A stretch of 6,357 bases of DNA. It comes from Candidatus Peregrinibacteria bacterium (lineage in GTDB: Bacteria; Patescibacteriota; Gracilibacteria; UBA1369). Below the pieces are notes generated by a model. That model did not search any database. It had not been told where the DNA came from and saw only the letters and a program-made list of their open reading frames with translations. Shown here piece by piece: positions 1-6,357 of the stretch; within the stretch, counting starts at the first letter, position 1, and each line of letters begins with the position of its first letter. The position numbers and the translations under genes are program-made. The stretch lies in NCBI GenBank assembly GCA_020849575.1, contig JADLFY010000067.1, positions 1 to 6,357 on the forward strand, in the 5' to 3' direction.

Positions 1-916
1 AATCAAATGCTGTTCTGGTAATTCTAAAAAAACCGCGACGAAACAAATCAGCATATTTACTCTTGGCCCACATCTCAGACAGTGCAGCATTTTTTGCAGT
101 TTCCAATTGAGTATGCAGCAAATTACAACCATGTGCATCACAGCCCAGAGTGCTCTGACTTTCACTATGAAAATGCGACTGAAATTCCAAATTTACACTG
201 CTGGTTTCACCATTACCATGATCATACTCCCTGACCGCTTCAGCAACCACGCCTCCATATAAATATTCAAAACGGTCAAAAACCATTTGAATCTTCCTGC
301 TGCTCAACTGACCCAATAAAGCCTTTCTACTGGGAGCCAAAGGAATTTCTGGGAAAATGATATTTCCGGCAATCGGAGCAAAAGCAATATCAAAACGTCC
401 TCCCACTTTTGACGGTGGTATATGTAATTCAAAAGTATTTCTGCCATCAGCACAACTGGCCACAATTTTTTTACGAAACTTACCTGGAACCTCAGGGTCT
501 TTCAGTCTCAGACCAGGTTTATTATGCTGATACTCTTCAAATTCATGAACAGTTAGACCATTCATCGAAAAGACATATTCAGCATACTCAAAAACTGAGG
601 GGAAACCTCCCCGTGGATAATCCGGATAACGCTGTAAATGAGCCTCAATTTTATCCAGAGTTGCCGGCTGAACTGTAGCCAAAACTCCGCTCAGCGAAGC
701 CCTGATACTCTGAACATCATCAATCATTTTATCATCACCAAATTTCCCGACCTTGGCATTTCTTTGTCGTCGATAAAGTTCCAATAACTGATAAACGCTA
801 AAAGATCTTGAACTCATCGGACCAGCCTGCTCCAAAGCAATAGCCTGATCCTCCAGCTGCGTACTATCATCATCACCAGACCGTTTTTTTCCACGTAAAA
901 AATCAGATCTACCCAT
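1..916 (-). CDS. Hypothetical protein, N-terminal part (gene runs off the left edge)
   Basis: Reading the minus strand from the ATG at 916-914 gives 305 codons with no stop up to the window edge, so the 3' end is missing. I do not recognise the family. The N-terminus is charged (MGRSDFLRGKKRSGDDD), with no signal peptide and no obvious membrane segment, so a soluble cytoplasmic protein is likely. Residues 20-50 look helical and polar (QLLELYRRQR). A region rich in beta-type residues follows around 150-245. A cluster of His and Cys lies at about 248-268 (FHSESQ, GCDAHGCNLLH) and could bind metal, but this is only inference. The stretch 270-290 looks helical. An earlier ATG at 925-923 hits a stop after four codons, which favours the chosen start. 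No Shine-Dalgarno is visible, but a TATAAT lies about 30 nt upstream. The gene is codirectional with clpB and separated from it by a hairpin. A real coding region is likely because a 915-nt open frame in AT-rich DNA is improbable by chance. Confidence 0.8.
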   Translation of the reverse strand, partial: MGRSDFLRGKKRSGDDDSTQLEDQAIALEQAGPMSSRSFSVYQLLELYRRQRNAKVGKFGDDKMIDDVQSIRASLSGVLATVQPATLDKIEAHLQRYPDYPRGGFPSVFEYAEYVFSMNGLTVHEFEEYQHNKPGLRLKDPEVPGKFRKKIVASCADGRNTFELHIPPSKVGGRFDIAFAPIAGNIIFPEIPLAPSRKALLGQLSSRKIQMVFDRFEYLYGGVVAEAVREYDHGNGETSSVNLEFQSHFHSESQSTLGCDAHGCNLLHTQLETAKNAALSEMWAKSKYADLFRRGFFRITRTAFD

Positions 917-944
917 AATTCATATTAATTCCACACAAGCATCG

Positions 945-972
945 ATTATACTACGTTTTTATAATTTGAAAA
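945..972 (-). promoter_or_regulatory. Predicted sigma70-type promoter for the left-edge hypothetical gene
   Basis: On the minus strand, TTTTCA (972-967, four of six matches to TTGACA) is followed after 16 nt by a perfect TATAAT (950-945). This would start transcription near 938 and give a leader of about 22 nt before the ATG at 916. The -35 overlaps the edge of the hairpin at 970-996. It is a consensus match only. Confidence 0.5.
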
Positions 973-996
973 GAGTGAAAATAATTTTCACTCTTT
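970..996 (-). terminator. Hairpin between clpB and the hypothetical gene, likely clpB terminator
   Basis: A perfect 13-bp inverted repeat (970-982 and 984-996; arm AAAGAGTGAAAAT and its complement) has a single central base. It would fold as about 11 bp with a 5-nt loop. It begins 29 nt after the clpB stop. In the clpB direction the descending arm ends in CTCTTTTC, so the T-rich part is inside the stem and the following U-tract is weak. Because the repeat is symmetric it could also act on the other strand, but there is no gene there to end. Confidence 0.55.
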
Positions 997-1025
997 CTGC
1001 ATCCCCATCAACTTTTTCCGTACTT

Positions 1026-3602
1026 TTAGAAGTTTTGCACCTTACTAATAGTGATTTGATCATCTTTAAAATCAACCAGCACTTTATCCCCTTCTTTGAT
1101 TTTTCCCTCAATAATTTCCAAAGCCAACTCATCCAAAATCTTATTTTGAATAACTCTCTTTAGCGGCCTTGCCCCAAACTCTGTATCAAAACCAGCCGAA
1201 ACCAGATACATGGAAACCATTTTGGACATTTCCACTTCAATACCTTTTTTCTTCAAACGTTTTCTGACCACATCCACCTGCAATTCCACTATTTCCGCCA
1301 ATTCTTCTTTGGACAATTTCTGGAAAACAATAATATCGTCAATTCTATTCAAAAACTCCGGACGGAAAAAACTCTGCAAAATCTTCATTTGTATTTCCTG
1401 CTGCTTCTCTTGGCCTTTAGTCGCTGCAACTTCGGCTGAACCCAGATTAGAGGTCATAATAATTACGGCATTTTTGAAATCCACAGTTCTGCCTTTGGAA
1501 TCAGTCAAGCGACCATCATCCAATACCTGCAACAAGACATTAAAAACATCCGGATGGGCTTTTTCAATTTCATCCAGCAAAATCACCGTGTAAGGATGAC
1601 GACGAACAGCTTCAGTCAACTGACCACCTTCCTCATAGCCCACATAGCCCGGGGGCGAGCCGATTAGGCGAGCCACGGAATGTTTTTCCATATATTCACT
1701 CATATCGATACGGGTGATCATTCTTTCATCGTTAAACAAGACCTGCGCCAAAGCCTTGGCCAATTCGGTTTTACCCACTCCAGTCGGGCCGACAAACATA
1801 AACGATCCGACCGGCCGATTTTCCTCAGCAATACCGGCTCTATTTCTCCTGATTGCTCTGGAAACCGCAGTAATAGCTGATTTTTGTCCAATCACCCTGG
1901 CAGCTAACAATTTTTCCAGTTCAGCCAGTTTTTGCGATTCTTCCTTGAGCATTTTAGCTACCGGAATACCAGTCCAACGGGAAACAACTTTGGCAATATC
2001 TTCTTCGGTTACTTCTTCTTTGAGAATTTTCCGATCTTTCTGCAATTGCGCCAGACGTTTCTGGGCAGCTTCAATAGCTTTCTCCAATTCAGGAATTTTT
2101 CCATAATTTATTTCTGCCACTCTTTGATAATTACCAACACGTTCAGCCTGGCCCGCTTCCAGTCGAAGCTCATCAATTAATTTGGTTGATTCCTTGATCT
2201 TGTCGATGGTTTCTTTTTCATTTCTCCAATGCAATTCCAATTGTCCTTCCTGCTCTTTCAATTCAGCCAATTCTTTTTCAATTTCCTTTAAACGCGCTTT
2301 GGCAGTTTTATCATCTTTTTCAGATTTCAATGCCTCACGTTCAACTTCCAAACGCATGATATTTCTATGCAGGACATCCAGCTCAGTCGGCTTGGAATCA
2401 ATTTCAATTTTCAGCACTGAAGCAGCTTCATCCATCAAATCAATCGCTTTGTCCGGCAAAAATCTGTCACTGATATAACGGCTGGACAGATTAACCGCAG
2501 CCACAATAGCATTATCACGAATTCTCACACCATGATGTGCTTCATATTTTTCTTTTATTCCACGCAGAATAGAAATAGCATCCGGCACACTTGGTTCATT
2601 CACCATCACCGGCTGGAAACGTCTTTCCAGAGCCGCATCTTTTTCAATATATTTTCTATATTCTTTCAAAGTCGTAGCACCCACTGCCCGCAATTTACCT
2701 CTGGCCAGAGCCGGCTTAAGCAAATTTGAAGCGTCCGCTCCACCTTCGGTTGCCCCTGCTCCCACAATAGTATGCAATTCATCAATGAAAAAAATCATTT
2801 GTCCTTCTGAAGCTTCGATTTCATTAATAATTGCTTTGAGTCTTTCTTCAAATTGACCACGATACTGAGTACCGGCCAAAAGCGCTCCCAAATCCAATCC
2901 GACAATTCGTTTTCCTTTCAAGACATCAGGAACATCATTATTAAGAATTTTATTGGCCAAGCCTTCGACAATTGCAGTTTTTCCAGTACCAGGCTCACCA
3001 ACCAAAACCGGATTATTTTTACTTCTGCGCGCCAAAATCTGTATGACCCGACGAATTTCCTCATCACGACCAATAACCGGATCTATTTTTCCCTTGGCAG
3101 CCAGTTCAGTATAATCAATAGTATATTTTTTCAAAACCTGGAATTGCCCTTCCGGATCTTTACTGGTTACACGCTGATTGGACCTCAAACCAGCCAAGAC
3201 TTTCAGGACATCCTGTTTGGACATACCTACGGTCTGGGCTATTTCTTTAATATCGAGTAAAGCCAATAAAAGATGTTCAGTAGAAATAAACTCATCATGT
3301 AATTTTTGAGCTTCTATTTCTGCAGAATCAAAAACTTTTTTTAAAGTCTGATCAAAATAAATCTGATTGGCATTACCCTGAACCTGTGAAGAATTAGCCA
3401 TGGTTTTCGCTACCTTGGCTTCAATCATGGCCAGGTCATTCTCTGCTTTTTGCAGTAAAGTAGGTACAATTCCATCACTTTGGCTGAGCAGAGCCGTCAA
3501 TAAATGCCAGGGCGTCAACACCTGATGCCGCTCTCTGGTAGCCAAATCAATCATTGACTGAATAGCTTCGGCCGATTTGGTTGTATAATTTTCGAAATTC
3601 AT
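1026..3602 (-). CDS. clpB: ATP-dependent chaperone ClpB (Hsp100 protein disaggregase)
   Basis: The protein has 858 residues, almost the same length as E. coli ClpB. ClpB forms a cytosolic hexamer that threads aggregated proteins through its pore and, with DnaK/DnaJ/GrpE, refolds them. Visible parts are a Clp N-domain (about 1-145), AAA+ domain 1 with Walker A GEPGTGKT (202-209), pore loop [11 protein letters not shown] (Tyr247), Walker B FFIDE (271-275) and Arg pair 327-328. A charged coiled-coil middle domain (about 410-530), typical of ClpB, follows. AAA+ domain 2 has Walker A GPTGVGKT (605-612), pore loop GYVGYEEGG (Tyr653), Walker B VILLDE (673-678), sensor 1 TSNLG (717-721) and sensor 2 GARPLKR (810-816). 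The full-length middle domain, and no ClpP-docking IGF/IGL loop that I can see, argue against ClpA or ClpC. The start at 3602 gives the canonical N-terminus ([10 protein letters not shown]), yet the preceding bases are a T-run with no Shine-Dalgarno. All key catalytic residues appear intact. A CIRCE operator lies upstream. Confidence 0.98.
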   Translation of the reverse strand: MNFENYTTKSAEAIQSMIDLATRERHQVLTPWHLLTALLSQSDGIVPTLLQKAENDLAMIEAKVAKTMANSSQVQGNANQIYFDQTLKKVFDSAEIEAQKLHDEFISTEHLLLALLDIKEIAQTVGMSKQDVLKVLAGLRSNQRVTSKDPEGQFQVLKKYTIDYTELAAKGKIDPVIGRDEEIRRVIQILARRSKNNPVLVGEPGTGKTAIVEGLANKILNNDVPDVLKGKRIVGLDLGALLAGTQYRGQFEERLKAIINEIEASEGQMIFFIDELHTIVGAGATEGGADASNLLKPALARGKLRAVGATTLKEYRKYIEKDAALERRFQPVMVNEPSVPDAISILRGIKEKYEAHHGVRIRDNAIVAAVNLSSRYISDRFLPDKAIDLMDEAASVLKIEIDSKPTELDVLHRNIMRLEVEREALKSEKDDKTAKARLKEIEKELAELKEQEGQLELHWRNEKETIDKIKESTKLIDELRLEAGQAERVGNYQRVAEINYGKIPELEKAIEAAQKRLAQLQKDRKILKEEVTEEDIAKVVSRWTGIPVAKMLKEESQKLAELEKLLAARVIGQKSAITAVSRAIRRNRAGIAEENRPVGSFMFVGPTGVGKTELAKALAQVLFNDERMITRIDMSEYMEKHSVARLIGSPPGYVGYEEGGQLTEAVRRHPYTVILLDEIEKAHPDVFNVLLQVLDDGRLTDSKGRTVDFKNAVIIMTSNLGSAEVAATKGQEKQQEIQMKILQSFFRPEFLNRIDDIIVFQKLSKEELAEIVELQVDVVRKRLKKKGIEVEMSKMVSMYLVSAGFDTEFGARPLKRVIQNKILDELALEIIEGKIKEGDKVLVDFKDDQITISKVQNF

Positions 3603-3641
3603 AAAAAAAACTTAATTACTATCAGCTCAGAACCAGCACAC

Positions 3642-3670
3642 ATTATAATAACAATTAGCACTCAATGCAA
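3642..3670 (-). promoter_or_regulatory. clpB promoter
   Basis: On the minus strand, TTGCAT (3670-3665) and a perfect TATAAT (3647-3642) are separated by 17 nt. The expected start is near 3635, giving a leader of about 33 nt before the clpB ATG. The -35 lies in the central spacer of the CIRCE element, so bound repressor would block RNA polymerase. The -10 is part of a self-complementary ATTATAAT (3642-3649). Confidence 0.7.
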
Positions 3671-3681
3671 GTGATTGCTAA
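3655..3681 (-). promoter_or_regulatory. CIRCE operator (HrcA binding site) upstream of clpB
   Basis: The plus strand reads TTAGCACTC (3655-3663), nine bases, then GATTGCTAA (3673-3681). The CIRCE consensus is TTAGCACTC-N9-GAGTGCTAA, so only one of 18 arm bases differs and the 9-nt spacer is exact. CIRCE is bound by the heat-shock repressor HrcA, which usually controls groESL and dnaK. Its position across the clpB -35 supports repression of clpB and induction on heat or protein-folding stress. The hrcA gene itself is not in this window. Confidence 0.9.
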
Positions 3682-3730
3682 GGTCGGCCAACAATCTCCA
3701 ATCTGTAAACCTGTACAAGGGAAATTTCGA

Positions 3731-3759
3731 TTGAAGTTATGAAAAATTTTAGCTAAAAG
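3731..3759 (+). promoter_or_regulatory. Possible promoter for the small orphan gene
   Basis: TTGAAG (3731-3736) and TAAAAG (3754-3759) are 17 nt apart, each with four of six consensus matches. The start would fall near 3766, leaving a leader of about 54 nt that carries the Shine-Dalgarno. The match is modest and other positions are possible. Confidence 0.35.
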
Positions 3760-3808
3760 ATTTCGCGTACATCAGGGTTGTTTTGCTCACAATCCAGGAT
3801 GTCAAAAC

Positions 3809-3814
3809 AAGGAG
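3809..3814 (+). promoter_or_regulatory. Strong Shine-Dalgarno AAGGAG deciding the start at 3820
   Basis: AAGGAG sits 5 nt before the ATG at 3820 and is the only clear Shine-Dalgarno in front of a gene in this window. It rules out the longer reading from TTG at 3778 or ATG at 3799, because the Shine-Dalgarno would then lie inside the coding sequence. Confidence 0.8.
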
Positions 3815-3819
3815 AGTCC

Positions 3820-4239
3820 ATGAGCATTACACCGATTTCTGTTTTTCCTCAGTCAACTACCGAGAAATACCTCCCGGCAATTCTCCTCCAACATGGAGAT
3901 CTGATCGCCTTTACTGGAAATAGAGTTCTGCACCTGCGTGGCGAAATCCGTCAGGGAGCGCGCATCATTCCTTCGCTTCGACTGGATGAGTTGCGAAACC
4001 GTCCCACTACACCGGCCGCTACCTGCCAACTCGGCTTTCACAAGGAGAAAGGAGAAATCATTTACGAAGATCTCTACGTGATTGCAGAAGCCCCCATGGC
4101 TGACCAGAACATGGAAGAAATGGTCAGAATGACCGAACTCGAACTGCTGGAGGACAATCTGCTGATCGAGAGATATCCCGGACCTCTTGCACCGGAATGG
4201 CATGTAGCCTTCCGGATCAAGAATGCTCAACCGGACTAA
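3820..4239 (+). CDS. Small hypothetical protein (139 aa) of distinct base composition
   Basis: The ATG at 3820 follows a good AAGGAG and opens a 139-residue frame that ends in TAA. I do not recognise the family. The protein is soluble-looking, with no signal peptide or membrane helix. The first half (about 15-60) alternates hydrophobic and charged residues (LLQHGDLIAFTGNRVLHLRGE) and could form a small beta-barrel or sheet. The middle has a Pro/Thr/Ala turn (RPTTPAATC), and the later part is acidic (about 93-117, rich in Glu and Met). It ends with WHVAFRIKNAQPD. By hand count its GC is about 51%, against roughly 37-45% in sampled lines of the neighbours, and it uses more CTG, CGC and CCG codons. 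It stands alone, diverges from clpB, and is followed by a very stable hairpin. A frame on the opposite strand is taken as a shadow. Function is unknown; recent acquisition or unusually strong expression could explain the composition. Confidence 0.75.
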   Translation: MSITPISVFPQSTTEKYLPAILLQHGDLIAFTGNRVLHLRGEIRQGARIIPSLRLDELRNRPTTPAATCQLGFHKEKGEIIYEDLYVIAEAPMADQNMEEMVRMTELELLEDNLLIERYPGPLAPEWHVAFRIKNAQPD

Positions 4240-4248
4240 CCTCAATCA

Positions 4249-4282
4249 CCCCCGCTTGAGCCGCTTACGCAGCTCGCGGGGG
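4249..4282 (+). terminator. GC-rich hairpin downstream of the small orphan gene
   Basis: CCCCCGC (4249-4255) pairs with GCGGGGG (4276-4282). Inside, after a TT bulge, GAGC (4258-4261) pairs with GCTC (4272-4275), and a further GC/GC pair closes a TTAC loop. The hairpin begins 10 nt after the stop. No T-run follows on either strand, so it is not a textbook intrinsic terminator. It may act with another factor, protect the mRNA 3' end, or be a repeat unit. Confidence 0.5.
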
Positions 4283-4303
4283 CCACCTAACAGCCAACTA
4301 ATT

Positions 4304-4333
4304 TTGATTATTAAGAAGGGCGGATTATAATCC
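4304..4333 (+). promoter_or_regulatory. Promoter for the methyltransferase-nuclease operon, with a palindromic -10
   Basis: TTGATT (4304-4309, four of six matches) and a perfect TATAAT (4326-4331) are 16 nt apart. The start would be near 4338, leaving a leader of about 22 nt with no Shine-Dalgarno before the ATG at 4360. The -10 is embedded in the perfect 12-bp palindrome GGATTATAATCC (4322-4333), which could be a repressor site or a chance extension of the self-complementary core ATTATAAT. Confidence 0.6.
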
Positions 4334-4359
4334 CAGCACATTATTTCCCAATTTTATAG

Positions 4360-5472
4360 ATGCAACTCATCGCTACCTGTGCCTTCGGTTTAGAAAAAAT
4401 CGTCTTCAAAGAATTAAAAGCTCTGGGACTTTGGATAGATCAGACTGAAGATGGACGGGTCACCTTTCAGGGAGAATTTTCTGATTTGGTCAAAGCCAAC
4501 CTTTGGCTCAGAACAGCCGATCGAATCCAAATAAAATTAGCTGAATTTCCAGCCACAACTTTTGATCAGCTCTTTGATGCAACCACTGCTCTGGACTGGG
4601 ATAACATCATCCCCAAAGATGCCACTTTTCCAGTACTTTGTTCCACCAGCAAATCAACTTTGCACAATGAACCTTCCATTCAAAGTATTGTCAAAAAAGC
4701 CATAGTCAAAAAATTGCTCCCCCGCCATTCTACTCCGCAAATCCCCGAAACCGGTCCTACCTATTCCATTCTGGCCCGTTTCAATAAAGATATTTGCACC
4801 CTTAGTCTGGATACTACCGGCGATTCACTACACAAAAGAGGTTACCGCACCGAAGCCAATCTGGCTCCGCTCAAGGAGACTCTGGCCGCCGCTCTGATTC
4901 TGCTTTCCGATTGGAAAGCCGACCGTCCCTTAATTGATCCATTTTGCGGCAGCGGAACTATTTTGATTGAAGCCGCCATGATCGGATTAAACATTGCTCC
5001 AGGACTAAACCGCAATTTCACCTTTGAAAGCTGGCCTGATTCCGATAAAGCTCTCATCAAAAAACTACGTTATGAAGCAGCCGAAGCCCTCCAACCAACG
5101 CCTTTAAATCTCCAGGGCTCTGATTTCAATCCACGCACCATTGATACTGCCCATCAGAATATTGAACGCGCCGGACTAACTGATCAAATCAAATTAAAAC
5201 AGCTCGACGTACATGATCTGGATTTTGCCGAAATCAAAAATTCCACCATCATCACCAATCCTCCCTACGGTGAAAGACTTTCAGAAATCTCTGCCGTAGA
5301 AAAACTTTATGCCGAACTCGGAAAACTCTACGCCAAAACCCAGCACACTTCCCTCTATATTCTGGCTTCACATCCGGAATTTCAAAAAGTATTTGGACAA
5401 CAGGCTGACAAAAACCGTAAACTGTTCAACGGAAAAATCAAATGCTGGTATTATCAATATTTAGCTAAATAA
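4360..5472 (+). CDS. THUMP-domain class I SAM-dependent RNA methyltransferase (YpsC / RlmL N-terminal-half type)
   Basis: The 370-residue protein has the layout of the COG0116/UPF0020 family. It has an N-terminal ferredoxin-like part and a THUMP RNA-binding domain (about 1-155), the linker motif LHKRGYR (158-163), then a Rossmann-fold methyltransferase. SAM motif I is DPFCGSGTILIEAA (193-206), the motif II acid is in GSDFNP (253-258), and the catalytic NPPYGER is at 300-306. NPPY marks N-methylation of a base. The closest characterised relatives modify 23S rRNA guanine (E. coli RlmL, m2G2445). RlmL is about twice as long because it is fused to RlmK, and that second half is absent here, as in the Firmicutes YpsC proteins of similar length. 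A tRNA-directed relative (Trm14/TrmN type) cannot be excluded, so I give no symbol. The ATG at 4360 starts directly with the family-typical sequence (MQLIATCAFGLEKIVFKEL). No Shine-Dalgarno is present. It is the first gene of a probable operon with the nuclease 2 nt downstream. Confidence 0.92.
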   Translation: MQLIATCAFGLEKIVFKELKALGLWIDQTEDGRVTFQGEFSDLVKANLWLRTADRIQIKLAEFPATTFDQLFDATTALDWDNIIPKDATFPVLCSTSKSTLHNEPSIQSIVKKAIVKKLLPRHSTPQIPETGPTYSILARFNKDICTLSLDTTGDSLHKRGYRTEANLAPLKETLAAALILLSDWKADRPLIDPFCGSGTILIEAAMIGLNIAPGLNRNFTFESWPDSDKALIKKLRYEAAEALQPTPLNLQGSDFNPRTIDTAHQNIERAGLTDQIKLKQLDVHDLDFAEIKNSTIITNPPYGERLSEISAVEKLYAELGKLYAKTQHTSLYILASHPEFQKVFGQQADKNRKLFNGKIKCWYYQYLAK

Positions 5473-5474
5473 AC

Positions 5475-6242
5475 ATGAGTGAATTGCTTTTATATTCATG
5501 GAATGTCAATGGCATCCGTGCTCAGGAAAAAAAAGGATTTATCAACTGGCTGCTCAATTCCGGTGCCGATATAGTTGGCCTTCAGGAAACCAAATCCCAT
5601 GCCGAACAACTCTCCGAAGCCTTGCTTCATCCTGATGGTTATAAATCCTACTGGAAATCCGGTGATCGCAAAGGTTATTCAGGTGTAGCCATCTATAGTC
5701 GCCTCGAACCCAAACAGATTATTCTGGATTTTGAAGATCCCATTCTCAATGCTGAAGGCCGATTGATTGGCCTGGAATTCGACAAATTTTATTTTTTCAA
5801 CGGTTATTTCCCCAATGGTGGCCAGGGCATGCACCGAGTGGAATACAAAATTGATTTCTATAATCGTTTTGAAAATTATCTAAGCAAATTGGATAAACCG
5901 GTAATTTTCTGTGGAGACATCAATACCGCCCACAATGAAATTGATTTGGCCCGTCCCAATGAAAATCGCAATACCTCCGGTTTCATGAATATCGAAAGAG
6001 CCTGGCTTCATCATATTTTAGGTGAAAAAAAATTCATTGATACCTTTCGCCATTTTTACCCTGAGCAAGCCGCCTATTCCTGGTGGGACATGAAAACCCG
6101 CGCCCGTGAAAGGAATGTCGGCTGGAGAATCGATTATTTTATTACCAGCCCGGAATTAGCAAAAAACCTCATCGACGCCCAAATTGATTCCCAAACACTC
6201 GGTTCTGACCACGCCCCCATCTGGCTCAAACTTAAAATCTAA
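5475..6242 (+). CDS. xth: Exodeoxyribonuclease III family AP endonuclease
   Basis: The protein has 255 residues, the usual size for the ExoA/XthA branch of the endonuclease/exonuclease/phosphatase superfamily. These Mg-dependent enzymes cut the backbone 5' of abasic sites and remove damaged 3' ends in base-excision repair. The full motif set is present: SWNVNGIRA (8-16), LQETK (36-40, metal ligand Glu38), NGYFPNGG (109-116, Tyr111), GDINTAHNEIDL (147-158, Asp148 and Asn150), SGFMNIERAW (168-177), YSWWD (201-205), GWRIDY (216-221) and SDHAP (244-248, catalytic His246). No key residue is missing, so it should be active. The start at 5475 lies 2 nt after the methyltransferase stop, has no Shine-Dalgarno, and gives the expected N-terminus (MSELLLYSWNVNG). 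This spacing suggests translation by termination-reinitiation. No clear terminator follows. Confidence 0.97.
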   Translation: MSELLLYSWNVNGIRAQEKKGFINWLLNSGADIVGLQETKSHAEQLSEALLHPDGYKSYWKSGDRKGYSGVAIYSRLEPKQIILDFEDPILNAEGRLIGLEFDKFYFFNGYFPNGGQGMHRVEYKIDFYNRFENYLSKLDKPVIFCGDINTAHNEIDLARPNENRNTSGFMNIERAWLHHILGEKKFIDTFRHFYPEQAAYSWWDMKTRARERNVGWRIDYFITSPELAKNLIDAQIDSQTLGSDHAPIWLKLKI

Positions 6243-6357
6243 GCTTTTTTCTTCTTGGCTGGAATAACGCAATGAGCGCCTTTGCATATAATTTTATGAC
6301 ATTTAATCTCAGATTGTTTACATATTTACCAAAAGCTTTAATATTCCATTTAGTGAC
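6239..6357 (-). other. Right-edge remainder; possible end of a broken minus-strand Cys-rich gene
   Basis: No complete gene fits in the last 115 bases. On the minus strand a frame ending in TAG (6241-6239) reads 28 residues after an upstream stop at 6328-6326. It contains four Cys (C-x6-C-x4-C-x4-C), two His and a basic tail (CHKIICKGAHC, then AKKKKA). It has no usual start codon. A different minus frame is open from the window edge (VTKWNIKAFGKY) up to the point where the Cys-rich frame begins, and a one-base shift would join them. This could be a degraded small zinc-binding protein, a sequencing error, or chance. Confidence 0.2.

Noticed and set aside
409..678. 89-codon plus-strand frame
   Set aside because: It lies entirely inside the longer minus-strand hypothetical gene and has no start signal, so it is a shadow.
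966..3260. Several plus-strand frames of 65-135 codons across clpB
   Set aside because: All are antisense to a full-length, motif-complete clpB and show only low-complexity translations.
3778..3819. Upstream extension of the small orphan gene from TTG (or an in-frame ATG at 3799)
   Set aside because: The strong Shine-Dalgarno at 3809-3814 points to ATG 3820 and would otherwise be inside the coding region; the extension also reads as non-protein-like sequence.
3853..4245. 130-codon frame on the minus strand opposite the orphan gene
   Set aside because: It begins at a TTG with no ribosome site, lies wholly antisense to a frame that has a good start signal, and shows no family motif. A possible reverse promoter keeps it from being fully excluded.
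4284..4359. tRNA or riboswitch between the hairpin and the methyltransferase
   Set aside because: No cloverleaf, no TTC-containing T-arm and no stable folding; the stretch is explained by a promoter and a short leader.
6243..6256. T-rich run after the nuclease as an intrinsic terminator
   Set aside because: Only a 4-bp stem (CTTA/TAAG) precedes the T-run, too weak to call.
1..6357. Alternative genetic code (UGA read as Gly or Trp)
   Set aside because: No in-frame TGA occurs in any of the recognised genes, and conserved tryptophans and glycines use TGG and GGN.
1..6357. CRISPR array, insertion sequence or known defence system
   Set aside because: No spaced direct repeats, transposase motifs or terminal inverted repeats were seen.

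Overview
The window looks like chromosomal DNA from a bacterium of moderate-to-low GC content. My best guess is a member of the Candidate Phyla Radiation (Patescibacteria). The guess rests on compact layout, housekeeping genes set among proteins I cannot recognise, and mostly Shine-Dalgarno-free starts. No marker gene proves it. The standard genetic code fits: tryptophan is read from TGG, the complete genes end in TAA, and no in-frame TGA was seen.

Layout. Positions 1-916 (minus strand) hold the N-terminal 305 codons of an unrecognised protein that runs off the left edge. A hairpin and a promoter-like pair separate it from clpB (1026-3602, minus strand), a full-length Hsp100 disaggregase. The clpB upstream region (3603-3819) contains a near-perfect CIRCE operator laid over a good -35/-10 pair, which points to HrcA heat-shock control. 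A small orphan gene (3820-4239, plus strand) diverges from it. That gene has the only strong Shine-Dalgarno in the window and a GC content near 51% by hand count. It is followed by a very GC-rich hairpin. The right third is a probable two-gene plus-strand operon: a THUMP-domain RNA methyltransferase (4360-5472) and, 2 nt later, an exonuclease III family AP endonuclease (5475-6242). The last 115 bases hold no convincing gene, but the minus strand there carries a short Cys/His/Lys-rich reading frame that could be the end of a broken gene.

How the genes work together. ClpB is protein quality control under a stress operator. The methyltransferase and nuclease pair combines rRNA modification with base-excision repair, and their link looks like shared transcription rather than shared chemistry. 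The two unrecognised proteins are the real unknowns. I see no CRISPR array, tRNA, rRNA, insertion sequence or recognised defence system. The most distinctive object is the 3820-4282 block, which differs from its surroundings in composition, start signal and 3' structure.
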